A stretch of 64,000 nt of DNA, taken from Cecembia calidifontis (GTDB lineage: Bacteria > Bacteroidota > Bacteroidia > Cytophagales > Cyclobacteriaceae). Of the stretch, positions 1-8,676 are shown in pieces. The notes under the pieces were generated by a model. That model had not been told where the DNA came from and made no database searches. It saw only the letters and a program-made list of their open reading frames with translations. The DNA is taken from NCBI RefSeq assembly GCF_004216715.1, contig NZ_SGXG01000001.1, positions 806,001 through 870,000 of the forward strand. Reading direction: 5' to 3'. How positions within the stretch are numbered: the first letter of the stretch is position 1; every line of letters starts with the position of its first letter. The translations under genes were made by a program, and so were the position numbers.

Positions 1-980
1 GCAGAAACACCAAGTTCAGCCATCAGGAAATTGAGCGCCTTTTTAAAGGAATTTTTTTTATTGCCATAGCCGCTTTTCTGGTCAATGTCTTTGAAAAAAC
101 CATTGATACCCATCTGCAGTCTCTTACAGGTTATGCGCTTTTCAACGAAGAAATCAACGAGATTGAACCAACAGGTCATTTTGGGCTTACCTGGACTTTT
201 GAAACCCAGGCAGTAACCAAAAGATTGGCCTCCTTTTTTTCAGACCCTTTGGAATTGGCAAGTTCGGTACTCTTAGGATTTTCTGCCGGGCTTATTTGGT
301 TTTTGACCAGCAAAAGAGAGGATTGGTTCCTTTATACTGTGGTGATGCTTTGTTCTTTGGCCAGTCTTTTTTTTGCGGCATCCAGGGCAGCTTTTCTGGC
401 ATTCTTTATCATGATCTTTTATGTGGCCGTGATTTTCAAGCTCTATCGCTTGATCCTGTCAGGATTTGGTCTTGCGATAGCTTTTGTCATCTATGTGTTG
501 TTTTTTGCTTCAGATGATTTTTACTATTTTATCGTAGATACCATCACTTTCGAAAACACCTCCAGTATGGGCCATTTAGTAGAATGGCTTTTGGCTTTGG
601 ATTCCATGATTGCCAATCCTCTGGGTATAGGTTTGGCCATGAGCGGGAATGTGGGCAGCGTGGAAGACGAATTACGGGTGGGGGGAGAAAACCAGTTTTT
701 GATCTATGGTGTCCAAATGGGTTGGCTGGGCATGATGCTTTATATCCTGATCCTGGCCTTCAGCATTCATACCTCCCTGAAAGTTTTTAACCGCACGGAG
801 GATATCATGACAGCAAGAATTGCCTTTGTGGCAGGTTCTGTAAAATTTGGTTTATTGCTCCCTTTGTTTACTGCCAATGCTGAGGTTTATACTTACGTAT
901 CCTGGATCACCTGGTGGATGGTAGGATACAGTGTTCATGCCTATCAACGGATTTCCACACCAAAAGCGATAATGGCATGA
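1..980 (+). CDS. O-antigen polymerase/ligase-like membrane protein (5' partial)
   Basis: The reading frame is already open at base 3 and runs without a stop to the TGA at 978-980, so the N-terminus lies outside the window. The visible part is strongly hydrophobic, with about five or six membrane segments separated by short loops, including a soluble stretch around the motif GENQFLIYGVQMGW. That resembles the Wzy/WaaL (O-antigen ligase) superfamily, which joins or polymerises lipid-linked glycans on the periplasmic face of the inner membrane. Its stop codon overlaps the ATG of the next glycosyltransferase (ATGA), indicating one operon. The family call rests on topology and context rather than a diagnostic residue, because this family is poorly conserved. 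Confidence 0.7.
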   Translation, partial: RNTKFSHQEIERLFKGIFFIAIAAFLVNVFEKTIDTHLQSLTGYALFNEEINEIEPTGHFGLTWTFETQAVTKRLASFFSDPLELASSVLLGFSAGLIWFLTSKREDWFLYTVVMLCSLASLFFAASRAAFLAFFIMIFYVAVIFKLYRLILSGFGLAIAFVIYVLFFASDDFYYFIVDTITFENTSSMGHLVEWLLALDSMIANPLGIGLAMSGNVGSVEDELRVGGENQFLIYGVQMGWLGMMLYILILAFSIHTSLKVFNRTEDIMTARIAFVAGSVKFGLLLPLFTANAEVYTYVSWITWWMVGYSVHAYQRISTPKAIMA

Positions 981-2095
981 GAAAAAAGAGGATATATGTA
1001 GATCTTTTTTACCTCAATACGGCACTGACAGGGATCAAAACCTACATGTTGGAATTTTGTGAAGCAGTGAATGCACAGGCTTCGGAGGACTTTCAATATA
1101 TTTTCTCCCATGAACCTAAAAAACAATCAGAAAGCGGTTTTTTCAGAGGCAATGTCCCCTATTGGAGAAAAATCGCCTACCACTTTTACTATTTCCTTTG
1201 GAAACAGCTGTTCCTTCCGATCCAAGTGAAAAAAAACAAGGCAGATGTGCTGCTCTGCTTTGATTACATTGCCCCAGCCATGCCCTTAAAAGCTAAAAAG
1301 CTGGTGGTAGTTCATGATGCCTTCTTTTGGCAGATGCCCCAAAACTACAACAGGTACTGGAGAAAATATTTCATTCCTATGCTTCATGCGGGGCTAAAAG
1401 GCAATTGTACGGTCATCACAACTTCGGAATATGCGAAGAAAGCAATTGTTCAATTCACCGGAATCAAAAATCCCATTGAAGTCATCTACCAATGTCCCAG
1501 ACTGCTTCCCGAAAAAGGGGATGAGAAAGTTTTGGAGATTTTGGGGATACAATCAAAGGCTTATTTTCTACATGTCGGGAGTTTTGACAAAAGAAAATTA
1601 CTCCCTGTTTTGGTGAAAGCCTTTTCTATCATTGAAAGAGAGTATCCGGGCAAATTCAAACTGGTTTTGGTGGGAGAGCGGGGACTTAGTTCCGCATTGG
1701 ATGATTATGATCGGGTGAAAAAAACCATAGCAGATTCTGATTTGGAAGGTAAGGTTCTGCTACCGGGATTCCTTAAAGACCCGGAAGTAAAAAGCTTGTA
1801 TGATGCTGCTTTCGCTTACGTTTTCCCATCCTCAAATGAAGGTTTCGGCATTCCTGTAATAGAAGCCATGAGAAGTGGCATACCGGTCATCATCTCCGAA
1901 CAGCAGGCCCTGACTGAGGTGGCAGGTGGTGCAGCCCTAAGCCATCCAATCGGAGATATCCAATCGATGGCAAGATGTATGAAACAGCTTATTCAATCGG
2001 AGGACTTGGTCCAAAAACTGATTGGACTCGGAAAAGTAAGAAGCGAGGATTTCAGTAGGTCAACTTTTATTAAGAAATACGAAAAGCTCTTTTAA
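977..2095 (+). CDS. Glycosyltransferase family 4
   Basis: A 372-residue GT-B fold glycosyltransferase. The ATG at 977 overlaps the upstream stop codon and gives a normal start, MRKKRIYVDL, so I prefer it to the longer in-frame extension inside the upstream gene. The C-terminal Rossmann half has the usual GT4 features: LHVGSFDKRK for the start of the nucleotide-sugar binding half, and the E-x7-E signature in PSSNEGFGIPVIEAMRSG followed by IPVI. It should transfer a sugar from an NDP-donor to a lipid-linked intermediate on the cytoplasmic side during exopolysaccharide or O-antigen assembly. Donor and acceptor cannot be read from the sequence. An IS element lies 169 bases downstream, between it and the next glycosyltransferase. 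Confidence 0.88.
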   Translation: MRKKRIYVDLFYLNTALTGIKTYMLEFCEAVNAQASEDFQYIFSHEPKKQSESGFFRGNVPYWRKIAYHFYYFLWKQLFLPIQVKKNKADVLLCFDYIAPAMPLKAKKLVVVHDAFFWQMPQNYNRYWRKYFIPMLHAGLKGNCTVITTSEYAKKAIVQFTGIKNPIEVIYQCPRLLPEKGDEKVLEILGIQSKAYFLHVGSFDKRKLLPVLVKAFSIIEREYPGKFKLVLVGERGLSSALDDYDRVKKTIADSDLEGKVLLPGFLKDPEVKSLYDAAFAYVFPSSNEGFGIPVIEAMRSGIPVIISEQQALTEVAGGAALSHPIGDIQSMARCMKQLIQSEDLVQKLIGLGKVRSEDFSRSTFIKKYEKLF

Positions 2096-2393
2096 AGTTA
2101 AGCACGGTTAATATTTTGAGTTTTGTATTAAGTTAAATTGTGGCCCCATCAGTACCTTTCAATTTCTCATCCTAAGCTAAGCATTAAATGCCTGAAATAA
2201 ATCAATAAATCACATTGAAAATAGAAAGGCTTGAATCAGAATGTGGGTATCTTTAATTCTTTTTTACTGTCGTCCGAGAACTGATACAAGATAAAAAATA
2301 AAATCCTAGAATAGTACAAAAATCAAAGATGGGCAGCTCTTTTGGAACTTACCCATCTTTTTTATATTGTTGTTTCGACCAAGAACCAACAAT

Positions 2394-3620
2394 ATGTCTC
2401 AAGTTAAGCATAAATTTTTGTCTGGGCATCCTATCATCGCCCAACTTCTTTCTCTTATTCCCAAAGAGCTATTCAATCAGGTCGTTGAGGAAGAAAACTC
2501 GGATAGGTACTACAAGAAACTTAAAACAAGTGATCACTTCATCTGCATGTTTTATGCGGTGTTGACCAGAAACAGCAGTCTTAGAGAGGTCTGCAAAAAC
2601 ATCGGCCTGATCATAACCAAGCTTATTCCTTTTGGAATGAAGCAGCTACCTGCCAGGAGTACCCTTTCTGATGCAAACCGTAAACGCAGTTATCGTGTTT
2701 TTGAACAACTATACAAAGGGCTGTATTCATACTATAGGGCATCTTTGGTAGGAAATTGGCTCGATATCGGTGGAGAGGTCGACCTCAGCCGTGTTGAGGT
2801 TTTTGATTCCTCAACGGTCACGCTGTTCAAGGAAATCCTCAGAGGGGCCGGACGCAATCCCCTGAACGGAAAGAAAAAAGGTGGTGCCAAGATATTTGCC
2901 AAAATGAATCTGGCAGAAGGCGTTCCCAACTTCATATGTATCCGTTCTGCGGCCACAAATGAAAATATGTTTTTAAAAGTGATGGATCTGCCTGAGCACG
3001 GGATAGCTGTTTTCGACAAAGGATATAACCGCTATTCCTGCTTTGAAAAGTGGGACAGTTCAAACAGATATTTTGTGACCAGAAAAAAAGACAATGCAAG
3101 ATATGAAGTGGTCAGTGAGTTTGACTGTACGCATGCCTTGGACATCATCAAGGACCAGATTATCTCACTGAGCTACAGGGAGAAGGGAGTTTCTCGGACA
3201 GTTGAAGCCAGACTGGTGGTTTATGCTGACCCTGAAAGCGGTGAAACGCTGGAGTTTATCACCAATCTTAAGGGATTGGATGCCCTAACCATAGCTCTTC
3301 TCTATAAGAACAGGTGGGTTATCGAAGTGCTTTTCAAGCAGATCAAGCAGAATTTTGAACTCAGATATTTTTTGTCGGACAGCGAGAACGGGATCAAAAT
3401 CCAGATTTGGGTGGCATTGATACTCAACCTCCTGTTTACAGTTCTACATAAGCGGATAAAAGAGGCTGAAGACTTCTCGACCATGGTCATGGTAGCAGCA
3501 AAAAATCTTTGCTCCTACGTCAGTCTTGAAAAGTTCTTACTTTTTCCTGAAGCTTACTTTAAAAGTATATTTCAAAAAGACCTTCAAAATATGCAAACCC
3601 AATTATTCCTCTCAGGATAG
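2394..3620 (+). CDS. IS4-family transposase (DDE, DUF4372 N-terminus)
   Basis: A 408-residue transposase. The N-terminal ~75 residues (MSQVKHKFLSGHPIIAQLL, then TSDHFICMFYAVLT) match the DUF4372 helical domain common in Bacteroidota IS4 elements. Next comes the DDE core, with the first acid in EVFDSSTVTLF, the second in AVFDKGYNRY and the third in the YKNRWVIEVLFKQIKQN block. This Y-x2-R-W-x-IE-x2-FK pattern is the IS4 Y-(2)-R-(3)-E-(6)-K signature. The ATG at 2394 is preferred over an upstream TTG. The gene appears intact and complete within clear inverted repeats, so the element may still be mobile. Confidence 0.93.
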   Translation: MSQVKHKFLSGHPIIAQLLSLIPKELFNQVVEEENSDRYYKKLKTSDHFICMFYAVLTRNSSLREVCKNIGLIITKLIPFGMKQLPARSTLSDANRKRSYRVFEQLYKGLYSYYRASLVGNWLDIGGEVDLSRVEVFDSSTVTLFKEILRGAGRNPLNGKKKGGAKIFAKMNLAEGVPNFICIRSAATNENMFLKVMDLPEHGIAVFDKGYNRYSCFEKWDSSNRYFVTRKKDNARYEVVSEFDCTHALDIIKDQIISLSYREKGVSRTVEARLVVYADPESGETLEFITNLKGLDALTIALLYKNRWVIEVLFKQIKQNFELRYFLSDSENGIKIQIWVALILNLLFTVLHKRIKEAEDFSTMVMVAAKNLCSYVSLEKFLLFPEAYFKSIFQKDLQNMQTQLFLSG

Positions 3621-3645
3621 GGGGTACTTTTTGAAATCAAAAAAA

Positions 3646-3674
3646 AAGTCCTCTAACATCATTCTAGAGGACTT
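3646..3674 (+). terminator. Rho-independent terminator inside the IS4 element
   Basis: A perfect 10-bp stem (AAGTCCTCTA / TAGAGGACTT) with a 9-base loop, preceded by an A-run and followed by a short T-rich stretch. It is 25 bases after the transposase stop. The A and T tracts on both sides make it plausible in either direction, so it may also block readthrough into or out of the element. Confidence 0.75.
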
Positions 3675-3884
3675 TATTCTAATTTTCGTAATTTAGTCGG
3701 ACGACAGTAATTCTTTTTCATACATTTGAGGGTTTATTTGAAAAAGTGAATCAACAGGCCTTTCGTAAAGCTTGGCACAAAAGAATATAGATTTTTGTCA
3801 GGTCTTTTTTCACAAGGCAGCATATCAAAAATTTTTACCTTGAAATTGCAGAAAATGGAATTACAGGGTGATAAAAAATGGAAC

Positions 3885-5048
3885 ATGAATCATAAAGGTA
3901 GGGTCATTTTTTTACATAGTAATTCCGACTTATACGGATCATCCAAAATCCTGATCTATGTGATTGAAATTTTTCAAAAACTAGGTTATTCGACACTACT
4001 TGTTTTGCCAGGTGAAGGCCCCTTCAGGGTAGAGGTAGAGAAAAGAGGGATTGAAGTCGCCATTGTCAATTTAGGAATACTCAGGAGAAAATACTTTAAT
4101 CCTTTGGGAATCGTGGACAGGGGAAGGAAATTTCTAAAAGCCTACAAGTTTCTCCATGATTTAAACAAAGAGGAGCCCATCACCCTATTGTATTCCAATA
4201 CTTTAGCTGTAATTGTTGGTGCAATTTTTGCCAAGAGAAATAAAATTACCCATATTTGGCATATCCATGAAATCATAAAGTCACCAAAATTTTTGGTGCG
4301 GTTTTTGGCCAGGCAGATCAATGGAATAGAAAGGAGGCCAATAGTCGTTTCTGATTCTGTGGCAAGGCATTGGGAAAACCTATTGGATATCCAGCCTGAG
4401 GTCATACACAATGGGATAGATTACCAGCCCTTTTTGGCAGATATCAAAGATCCCTTTGAAAAAAGTGGTCTTCCAAAAGGCAGAAAGATAGTGACCATGG
4501 TAGGTCGGATCAATCCGGGCAAAGGACAGCTGTCGTTTTTGAAAATGGCCAGAGAAGTCATCAAGGAACATCCTGACGCACTTTTCCTGCTCGTTGGGGA
4601 CCCTTTTCCTGGATATGAAAATTTATTGGAAGAAATTGGTAGCTTTATACAAGATCATGGATTGGGCAAAAATGTACTGGACCTCGGATATAGATCAGAT
4701 ATTCCGGAAATCCTGCACTGTACCCAAGTTTTTGTATTGCCATCTGTGATGCCGGATTCCTTTCCGACAGTAGTCTTGGAGGCCATGGCCTCTGCTTTGC
4801 CGGTAGTAGCCACCCGTTCAGGAGGTGCTGTCGAAATGGTAGATGATGGGAACACAGGCTATCTGATTGACATAGATGATGTGGAAACAGGTAGTAAAAA
4901 AATAAGCCTTTTGCTGAAACAGCCTGAGCTGGCCAGGGAAATGGGAAAAAAAGGAAGAGACCGAGTATTAAGTAGTTTTAGTTACGGGCAGTTTGCCCAA
5001 AAAATGGAAGATTATATATGCCAGATATTCCCGGAAACGAAAAATTGA
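3885..5048 (+). CDS. Glycosyltransferase family 4
   Basis: About 387 residues from the ATG at 3885 (MNHKGRVIFLHSNSDLYGSS); an ATG at 3855 and a TTG at 3795 are possible longer starts. It has an N-terminal Rossmann half with the glycine-rich SDLYGSSKIL loop, then the C-terminal half with VTMVGRINPGKGQ and PSVMPDSFPTVVLEAMAS, the GT4 donor-binding E-x7-E-like region. It overlaps the next gene by 31 bases, so the two are translationally coupled. It is predicted to add one residue in surface polysaccharide assembly; substrate specificity is not readable. Confidence 0.87.
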   Translation: MNHKGRVIFLHSNSDLYGSSKILIYVIEIFQKLGYSTLLVLPGEGPFRVEVEKRGIEVAIVNLGILRRKYFNPLGIVDRGRKFLKAYKFLHDLNKEEPITLLYSNTLAVIVGAIFAKRNKITHIWHIHEIIKSPKFLVRFLARQINGIERRPIVVSDSVARHWENLLDIQPEVIHNGIDYQPFLADIKDPFEKSGLPKGRKIVTMVGRINPGKGQLSFLKMAREVIKEHPDALFLLVGDPFPGYENLLEEIGSFIQDHGLGKNVLDLGYRSDIPEILHCTQVFVLPSVMPDSFPTVVLEAMASALPVVATRSGGAVEMVDDGNTGYLIDIDDVETGSKKISLLLKQPELAREMGKKGRDRVLSSFSYGQFAQKMEDYICQIFPETKN

Positions 5049-6178
5049 AAGTAGCCATTCTGGGCGCAAAAGGATACCCCTATGTGTATGGAGGCTACGA
5101 TACCTTAGTCAAAGAACTGGGAGAAAGGTTACAAAAACGAGGCGTTGACCTAAGGGTTTACTGTCACCGGGCACTTTTTAAAGAAAAACCACCGATTGTA
5201 AATGGTATTAAACTGATTTACACGCCGGCTATTGAAACAAAAAGCCTCACCCAATTGACGCATTCCTGCATTTCGATGCTCCATGCTTGCCTTTCAGATG
5301 TGGATGTAATTTTTGTGGTCAACAGTGGCAACGGCCCTTTTGGTATTATTTCAAGATTTTTCCGAAAACCAACCGCCATTAATGTGGACGGATTGGAATG
5401 GCTCCGCCCTAAATGGAGGGGATTTGGCTCCAAATATTTTATCTGGGCATCCAAAATGGCCACCAAATATTACGACCGAATCATCAATGATTCGGACGAA
5501 ATGCACCGGATTTATAAGGAAATGTTTGGGGTAGAATCTACCATCATTGCCTATGGGGCCAACCCTGCAGAAAAAGCGGATGTGAAAAAAATCGAAAAAT
5601 GGGGCCTTGAGAAAGGCAGCTATTTCCTGATCGTGGGCAGATTGGTTCCGGACAACAATGCCGACCTTATCGTAGAAGGCTTTCTCAAATCCAATTCTAA
5701 GAAAAAACTCGTCATTGTCGGGGATGTACCTTACAGAGATGAATTTGAAAGCAAACTGAAAAAAATCCCTGATGAACGCTTACTTTTTACCGGGTATGTG
5801 ACTGATCCTGAAGAACTCAAATCATTGTATATCCATTCCTACGCTTATTTCCACGGACATGAATATGGGGGAACAAACCCTGCTATGTTAAAAGCCCTTG
5901 GCTATGGCTGTGCGGTATTGGCCTTGGATACAGTTTTCAACAGGGAAATGCTACAGGATGGAAAGCACGGCTGGTTCTTTGAAAAAACGGTAAATGCAGT
6001 CATGGACTGTGTCAACAAAGCAGAAGAACAACCGGAGGCTATGCGGTTTTTAAGGGAGACAGCAAGGGAAGGACTGATTGACCGGTACAATTGGGACTAC
6101 GTCACAGACCAATACCTGCAGGTTTTTGAGGAATTGAAAGAAAGCAAAAAGAAAGCAAAACTCATTCTTTCAAAATAA
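5018..6178 (+). CDS. DUF1972 glycosyltransferase (rhamnosyltransferase-like)
   Basis: A 386-residue protein starting at the ATG at 5018, inside the end of the previous gene. Its N-terminus, KVAILGAKGYPYVYGGYDTL, is characteristic of the DUF1972 domain found in Cps2T/WsaF-type rhamnosyltransferases, which is followed by a GT4-type C-terminal half (FLIVGRLVPDNN, then HGHEYGGTNPAMLKALGYG). These enzymes usually act early in capsule or glycan repeat-unit assembly. Rhamnose as donor is only suggested by family precedent. The 3' end overlaps by 17 bases the end of a convergent gene. Confidence 0.87.
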   Translation: MPDIPGNEKLKVAILGAKGYPYVYGGYDTLVKELGERLQKRGVDLRVYCHRALFKEKPPIVNGIKLIYTPAIETKSLTQLTHSCISMLHACLSDVDVIFVVNSGNGPFGIISRFFRKPTAINVDGLEWLRPKWRGFGSKYFIWASKMATKYYDRIINDSDEMHRIYKEMFGVESTIIAYGANPAEKADVKKIEKWGLEKGSYFLIVGRLVPDNNADLIVEGFLKSNSKKKLVIVGDVPYRDEFESKLKKIPDERLLFTGYVTDPEELKSLYIHSYAYFHGHEYGGTNPAMLKALGYGCAVLALDTVFNREMLQDGKHGWFFEKTVNAVMDCVNKAEEQPEAMRFLRETAREGLIDRYNWDYVTDQYLQVFEELKESKKKAKLILSK

Positions 6179-6713
6179 AACGGTGAATTACCACCCATTT
6201 CCCCTCTATTCGTTTTAATAAAGCAACATCCTTAACCGGATACAGTGCGTTGAATTGCTTGCTGTGTATGTGCTTCCAGTAAATGTCAAAGTTTTTGGGT
6301 TTTACATCTTTGAAGGCTATGGTCATATGGGGATGAAAAGCCTTATCGCTGAGTTCATTTACCAACTTAAGTTCCGTTTTACAAAATTTGTTCAGTGCCT
6401 CCTGTAAGCGGTTCAATTCCTGGGAGGGCTTCACATCCACGAAAATGACCCGTCTTCCAAAACGGTCAAACCCTTTGAACAGGAGTTCAAAAGAAACAAA
6501 TTGGTCAAAAAATTTGCCTAATTTTCCTATCAGACGCTCCTGTTTAAGCTCATTATAAGTAAAGGGCATTTTGATGGTAATATGTGCAGGGGATTTTAAT
6601 GCATATTTTACATTGAAAAGGACGCGCATTTCCTCTTTGAGCCGGGTTGCCTCCTCCTGAATTCTACCTTCAGGAACCAGTGCGATGAAATATTTTGCAG
6701 GTTGAGTAGCCAT
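6162..6713 (-). CDS. 2H phosphoesterase / 2'-5' RNA ligase-like protein
   Basis: A 183-residue protein with the two H-x-T motifs that define the 2H phosphoesterase superfamily (LigT/ThpR-like): HIT at about residue 44 and HMT at about residue 129, roughly 85 residues apart as usual. In this superfamily the paired histidines act on 2',3'-cyclic or 2'-5' phosphodiester bonds of RNA or nucleotides. The physiological substrate is unknown in most bacteria. It is convergent with the DUF1972 glycosyltransferase (17-base overlap at the 3' ends) and divergent from the universal stress gene. It has no obvious role in polysaccharide synthesis and is probably an unrelated neighbour. Confidence 0.85.
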   Translation of the reverse strand: MATQPAKYFIALVPEGRIQEEATRLKEEMRVLFNVKYALKSPAHITIKMPFTYNELKQERLIGKLGKFFDQFVSFELLFKGFDRFGRRVIFVDVKPSQELNRLQEALNKFCKTELKLVNELSDKAFHPHMTIAFKDVKPKNFDIYWKHIHSKQFNALYPVKDVALLKRIEGKWVVIHRFILKE

Positions 6714-6841
6714 TTAACACAAATTTATCCGTTTTGAGCCCTTTTGTCTTTATTTCAAAAAGCTTTGTGCTAAATTACAGGAAGAATTTTCCAAAGGTTA
6801 TTTTTAACCCGTAAATTAAAGCAAATATTGACCACAGTAAT

Positions 6842-7753
6842 ATGAAGCATTTCAACAAGGCAATGGTCGGACTAGATTTAACCAAAATGGATGAAATCCT
6901 TATCCGAAAAGTAGCCCATTTAGCAGAAGTTTTAGGAGTAGAAAAGTTATATTTTATCCATGTAGCCAGAGATCTTTCCATTCCGGAGGATGTCAAGAAA
7001 ATGTATCCGGACTTGGTGGCGCCTACAGATGAGACCATCAAAGCAGAAATCAAAACTTTGGTAAAATCTGTTCAATTCCCTTCCAATACAGAAATTGACA
7101 TCATTGTGGAGGAAGGAAAACCAATGGAAACCGTTTTACGCTGGGCCAAAATCAAAGATGTGGATGTCCTGATCATGGGCCGCAAACAGGATTTGGAAGG
7201 AAGTGGGTCCCTGGCCAAAAATATGGCACATAGAGCCCCGTGTTCAGTTCTTTTCTTAACAGAAAAGAGCCCAGTCAAAACACCACACAAATTGCTTGTA
7301 CCTATGGATTTCTCTGAGCATTCGGTGATGACCCTGGAATTTGCCGGGAGATTATCCAAAGAAATCGGGGCAGAAATACTTGGACTTCATGTTTATAGTA
7401 TCCCATTGGGCTATTACAAAACCGGCAAAAGCCACGCCGAATTCGATAAGATCATGGAAAACCTGGCAAGGAAGGAATATGAAAAATTCCTAAAAAAACA
7501 TCATCTCCCAGAATACAATTGCTTGTTTCTTCTCAAACAGGATGGAAATGAGGGCAGGTTTATCATTAAGGTAGCTAAAGAAAATGATGCCGACATGATT
7601 TTAATGGGAAGCAGGGGAAGAACAGCCTCCGCAGCGGTCCTTCTTGGCAGCATTGCGGAAAAACTGGTCAATGTCAACAATGAGGTGCCGACACTGATTT
7701 TCAAGAAAAAAGGGGAAACCATGAATTTCCTGGATGCCCTGATGAAGATTTAA
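6842..7753 (+). CDS. Universal stress protein, tandem UspA domains
   Basis: 303 residues forming two Usp domains, about 1-145 and 150-290. The second keeps the ATP-binding signature G-x2-G-x9-G(S) in MGSRGRTASAAVLLGSIAEK. The first has a degenerate version (MGRKQDLEGSGSLAKNMAHR), which suggests only the second domain binds nucleotide. Usp proteins accumulate under starvation or stress and act in the cytoplasm. The gene has its own upstream region, divergent from the 2H phosphoesterase, and ends in a 4-base overlap with the convergent methyltransferase gene. Confidence 0.92.
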   Translation: MKHFNKAMVGLDLTKMDEILIRKVAHLAEVLGVEKLYFIHVARDLSIPEDVKKMYPDLVAPTDETIKAEIKTLVKSVQFPSNTEIDIIVEEGKPMETVLRWAKIKDVDVLIMGRKQDLEGSGSLAKNMAHRAPCSVLFLTEKSPVKTPHKLLVPMDFSEHSVMTLEFAGRLSKEIGAEILGLHVYSIPLGYYKTGKSHAEFDKIMENLARKEYEKFLKKHHLPEYNCLFLLKQDGNEGRFIIKVAKENDADMILMGSRGRTASAAVLLGSIAEKLVNVNNEVPTLIFKKKGETMNFLDALMKI

Positions 7754-8676
7754 TTGTTGCGTTCCAAATAAAAACAAGCCTGGTCCCCAATGCCCTTCTG
7801 ATTGTATAGAAGGGCTTTGTTTTTAAAGGCCTTTTCCAATTCCTCTGGGAAAGGGAAACTTGAAGCATCTTTCAATGGAATTCCTTTTTTGTATAACTCC
7901 GTCCCCCAAAACTGAAAATCAGTGCTGTCAAAGGTTATCTTTTTGACCGAAAAGCCTATCTTTTCCGACAAGGTCTTCAACCCTAAGGTACTGGGAATAT
8001 GTAAATGTCTTGGAACATCCAGTTGGACCCAGTTGACTCCTTCTTCCTTCCAGACCTGAGCATCGGCAACAGGTATCCTGATAAGCAAGCAGCCCCCCTT
8101 CTTTAACAATTGGTAGCATTTTTTAAGCACCTCCTCAGGCTGTGGCATATGTTCCAAAGCATGGTGCATCATCAGGAGGTCATACTTCCCGGTCATTTCA
8201 AAAATAGACTTCTTGAAAAGATGAAAACCATCGGCCAATTTACTATCCTTCTCCATAAAAGGATCAAATCCCTCAAGCTCCTTGAATCCAGCGGCATACA
8301 TCTCATAAAGCAACTGTCCATTGCCACAGCCTATATCAGCAATCCTGGAATTTAATCCTGCTCCAGAATAACGCATCCAATCCCCATAAACCGGTTTTAA
8401 AAACCGAATTCCAGCAACAAACAACCGATACCTCAAGCGCTTTAAAAACTGCTTCAAAGGGCCCGAAACAACAAGTTCCTGCAGAGAATAATATGATGGG
8501 GGATAGTAAACTGAAAGATCCGCAGGTGGGTTTGTCAACTGAAGACTGCCACAGGAAGTACATGCATCAAGTTCAAAAGATTCTCCCGTACCAAACATCA
8601 TTTCTTTGGCCTGATGTTTTTTCGGAGTTTCAGTACAGCCACAGTAATAACAGGAATAGCCGAAATCAATAGACAT
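7750..8676 (-). CDS. Class I SAM-dependent methyltransferase with zinc-ribbon-like N-terminus
   Basis: 308 residues. The N-terminus has two cysteine pairs, CYYCGC and CTSCG, about 26 residues apart, forming a probable zinc ribbon. The SAM-binding motif I is IADIGCGNGQLL, followed by LMMHHALEHMPQPEE and a post-motif LKKGGCLLIRIP. The order matches the Methyltransf_23 type often found in O-antigen or capsule loci. Its start overlaps the end of the upstream sugar transferase by 11 bases, so the two are one transcription unit. It probably modifies a sugar or lipid-linked glycan; the acceptor is unknown. Confidence 0.87.
   Translation of the reverse strand: MSIDFGYSCYYCGCTETPKKHQAKEMMFGTGESFELDACTSCGSLQLTNPPADLSVYYPPSYYSLQELVVSGPLKQFLKRLRYRLFVAGIRFLKPVYGDWMRYSGAGLNSRIADIGCGNGQLLYEMYAAGFKELEGFDPFMEKDSKLADGFHLFKKSIFEMTGKYDLLMMHHALEHMPQPEEVLKKCYQLLKKGGCLLIRIPVADAQVWKEEGVNWVQLDVPRHLHIPSTLGLKTLSEKIGFSVKKITFDSTDFQFWGTELYKKGIPLKDASSFPFPEELEKAFKNKALLYNQKGIGDQACFYLERNN

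Larger units (their letters stand above)
2265..3709 (+). mobile_element. IS4-family insertion sequence with 9-bp target duplication
   Basis: The element is 1445 bp. The left end begins TACTGTCGTCCGA and the right end is its reverse complement, TCGGACGACAGTA. The 9-mer ATTCTTTTT occurs immediately outside both ends (2256-2264 and 3710-3718), consistent with a target duplication; the T-run leaves the boundary ambiguous by one or two bases. It contains one transposase gene and a terminator hairpin near the right end. It sits between two glycosyltransferase genes without breaking either, but it may interrupt readthrough transcription of the polysaccharide operon. Confidence 0.92.

Noticed and set aside
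2256..3718. Idea that the IS4 element breaks a glycosyltransferase gene
   Set aside because: The upstream gene ends at 2095 with a normal C-terminus and the downstream gene starts after 3850 with a normal N-terminus; the target was a spacer.
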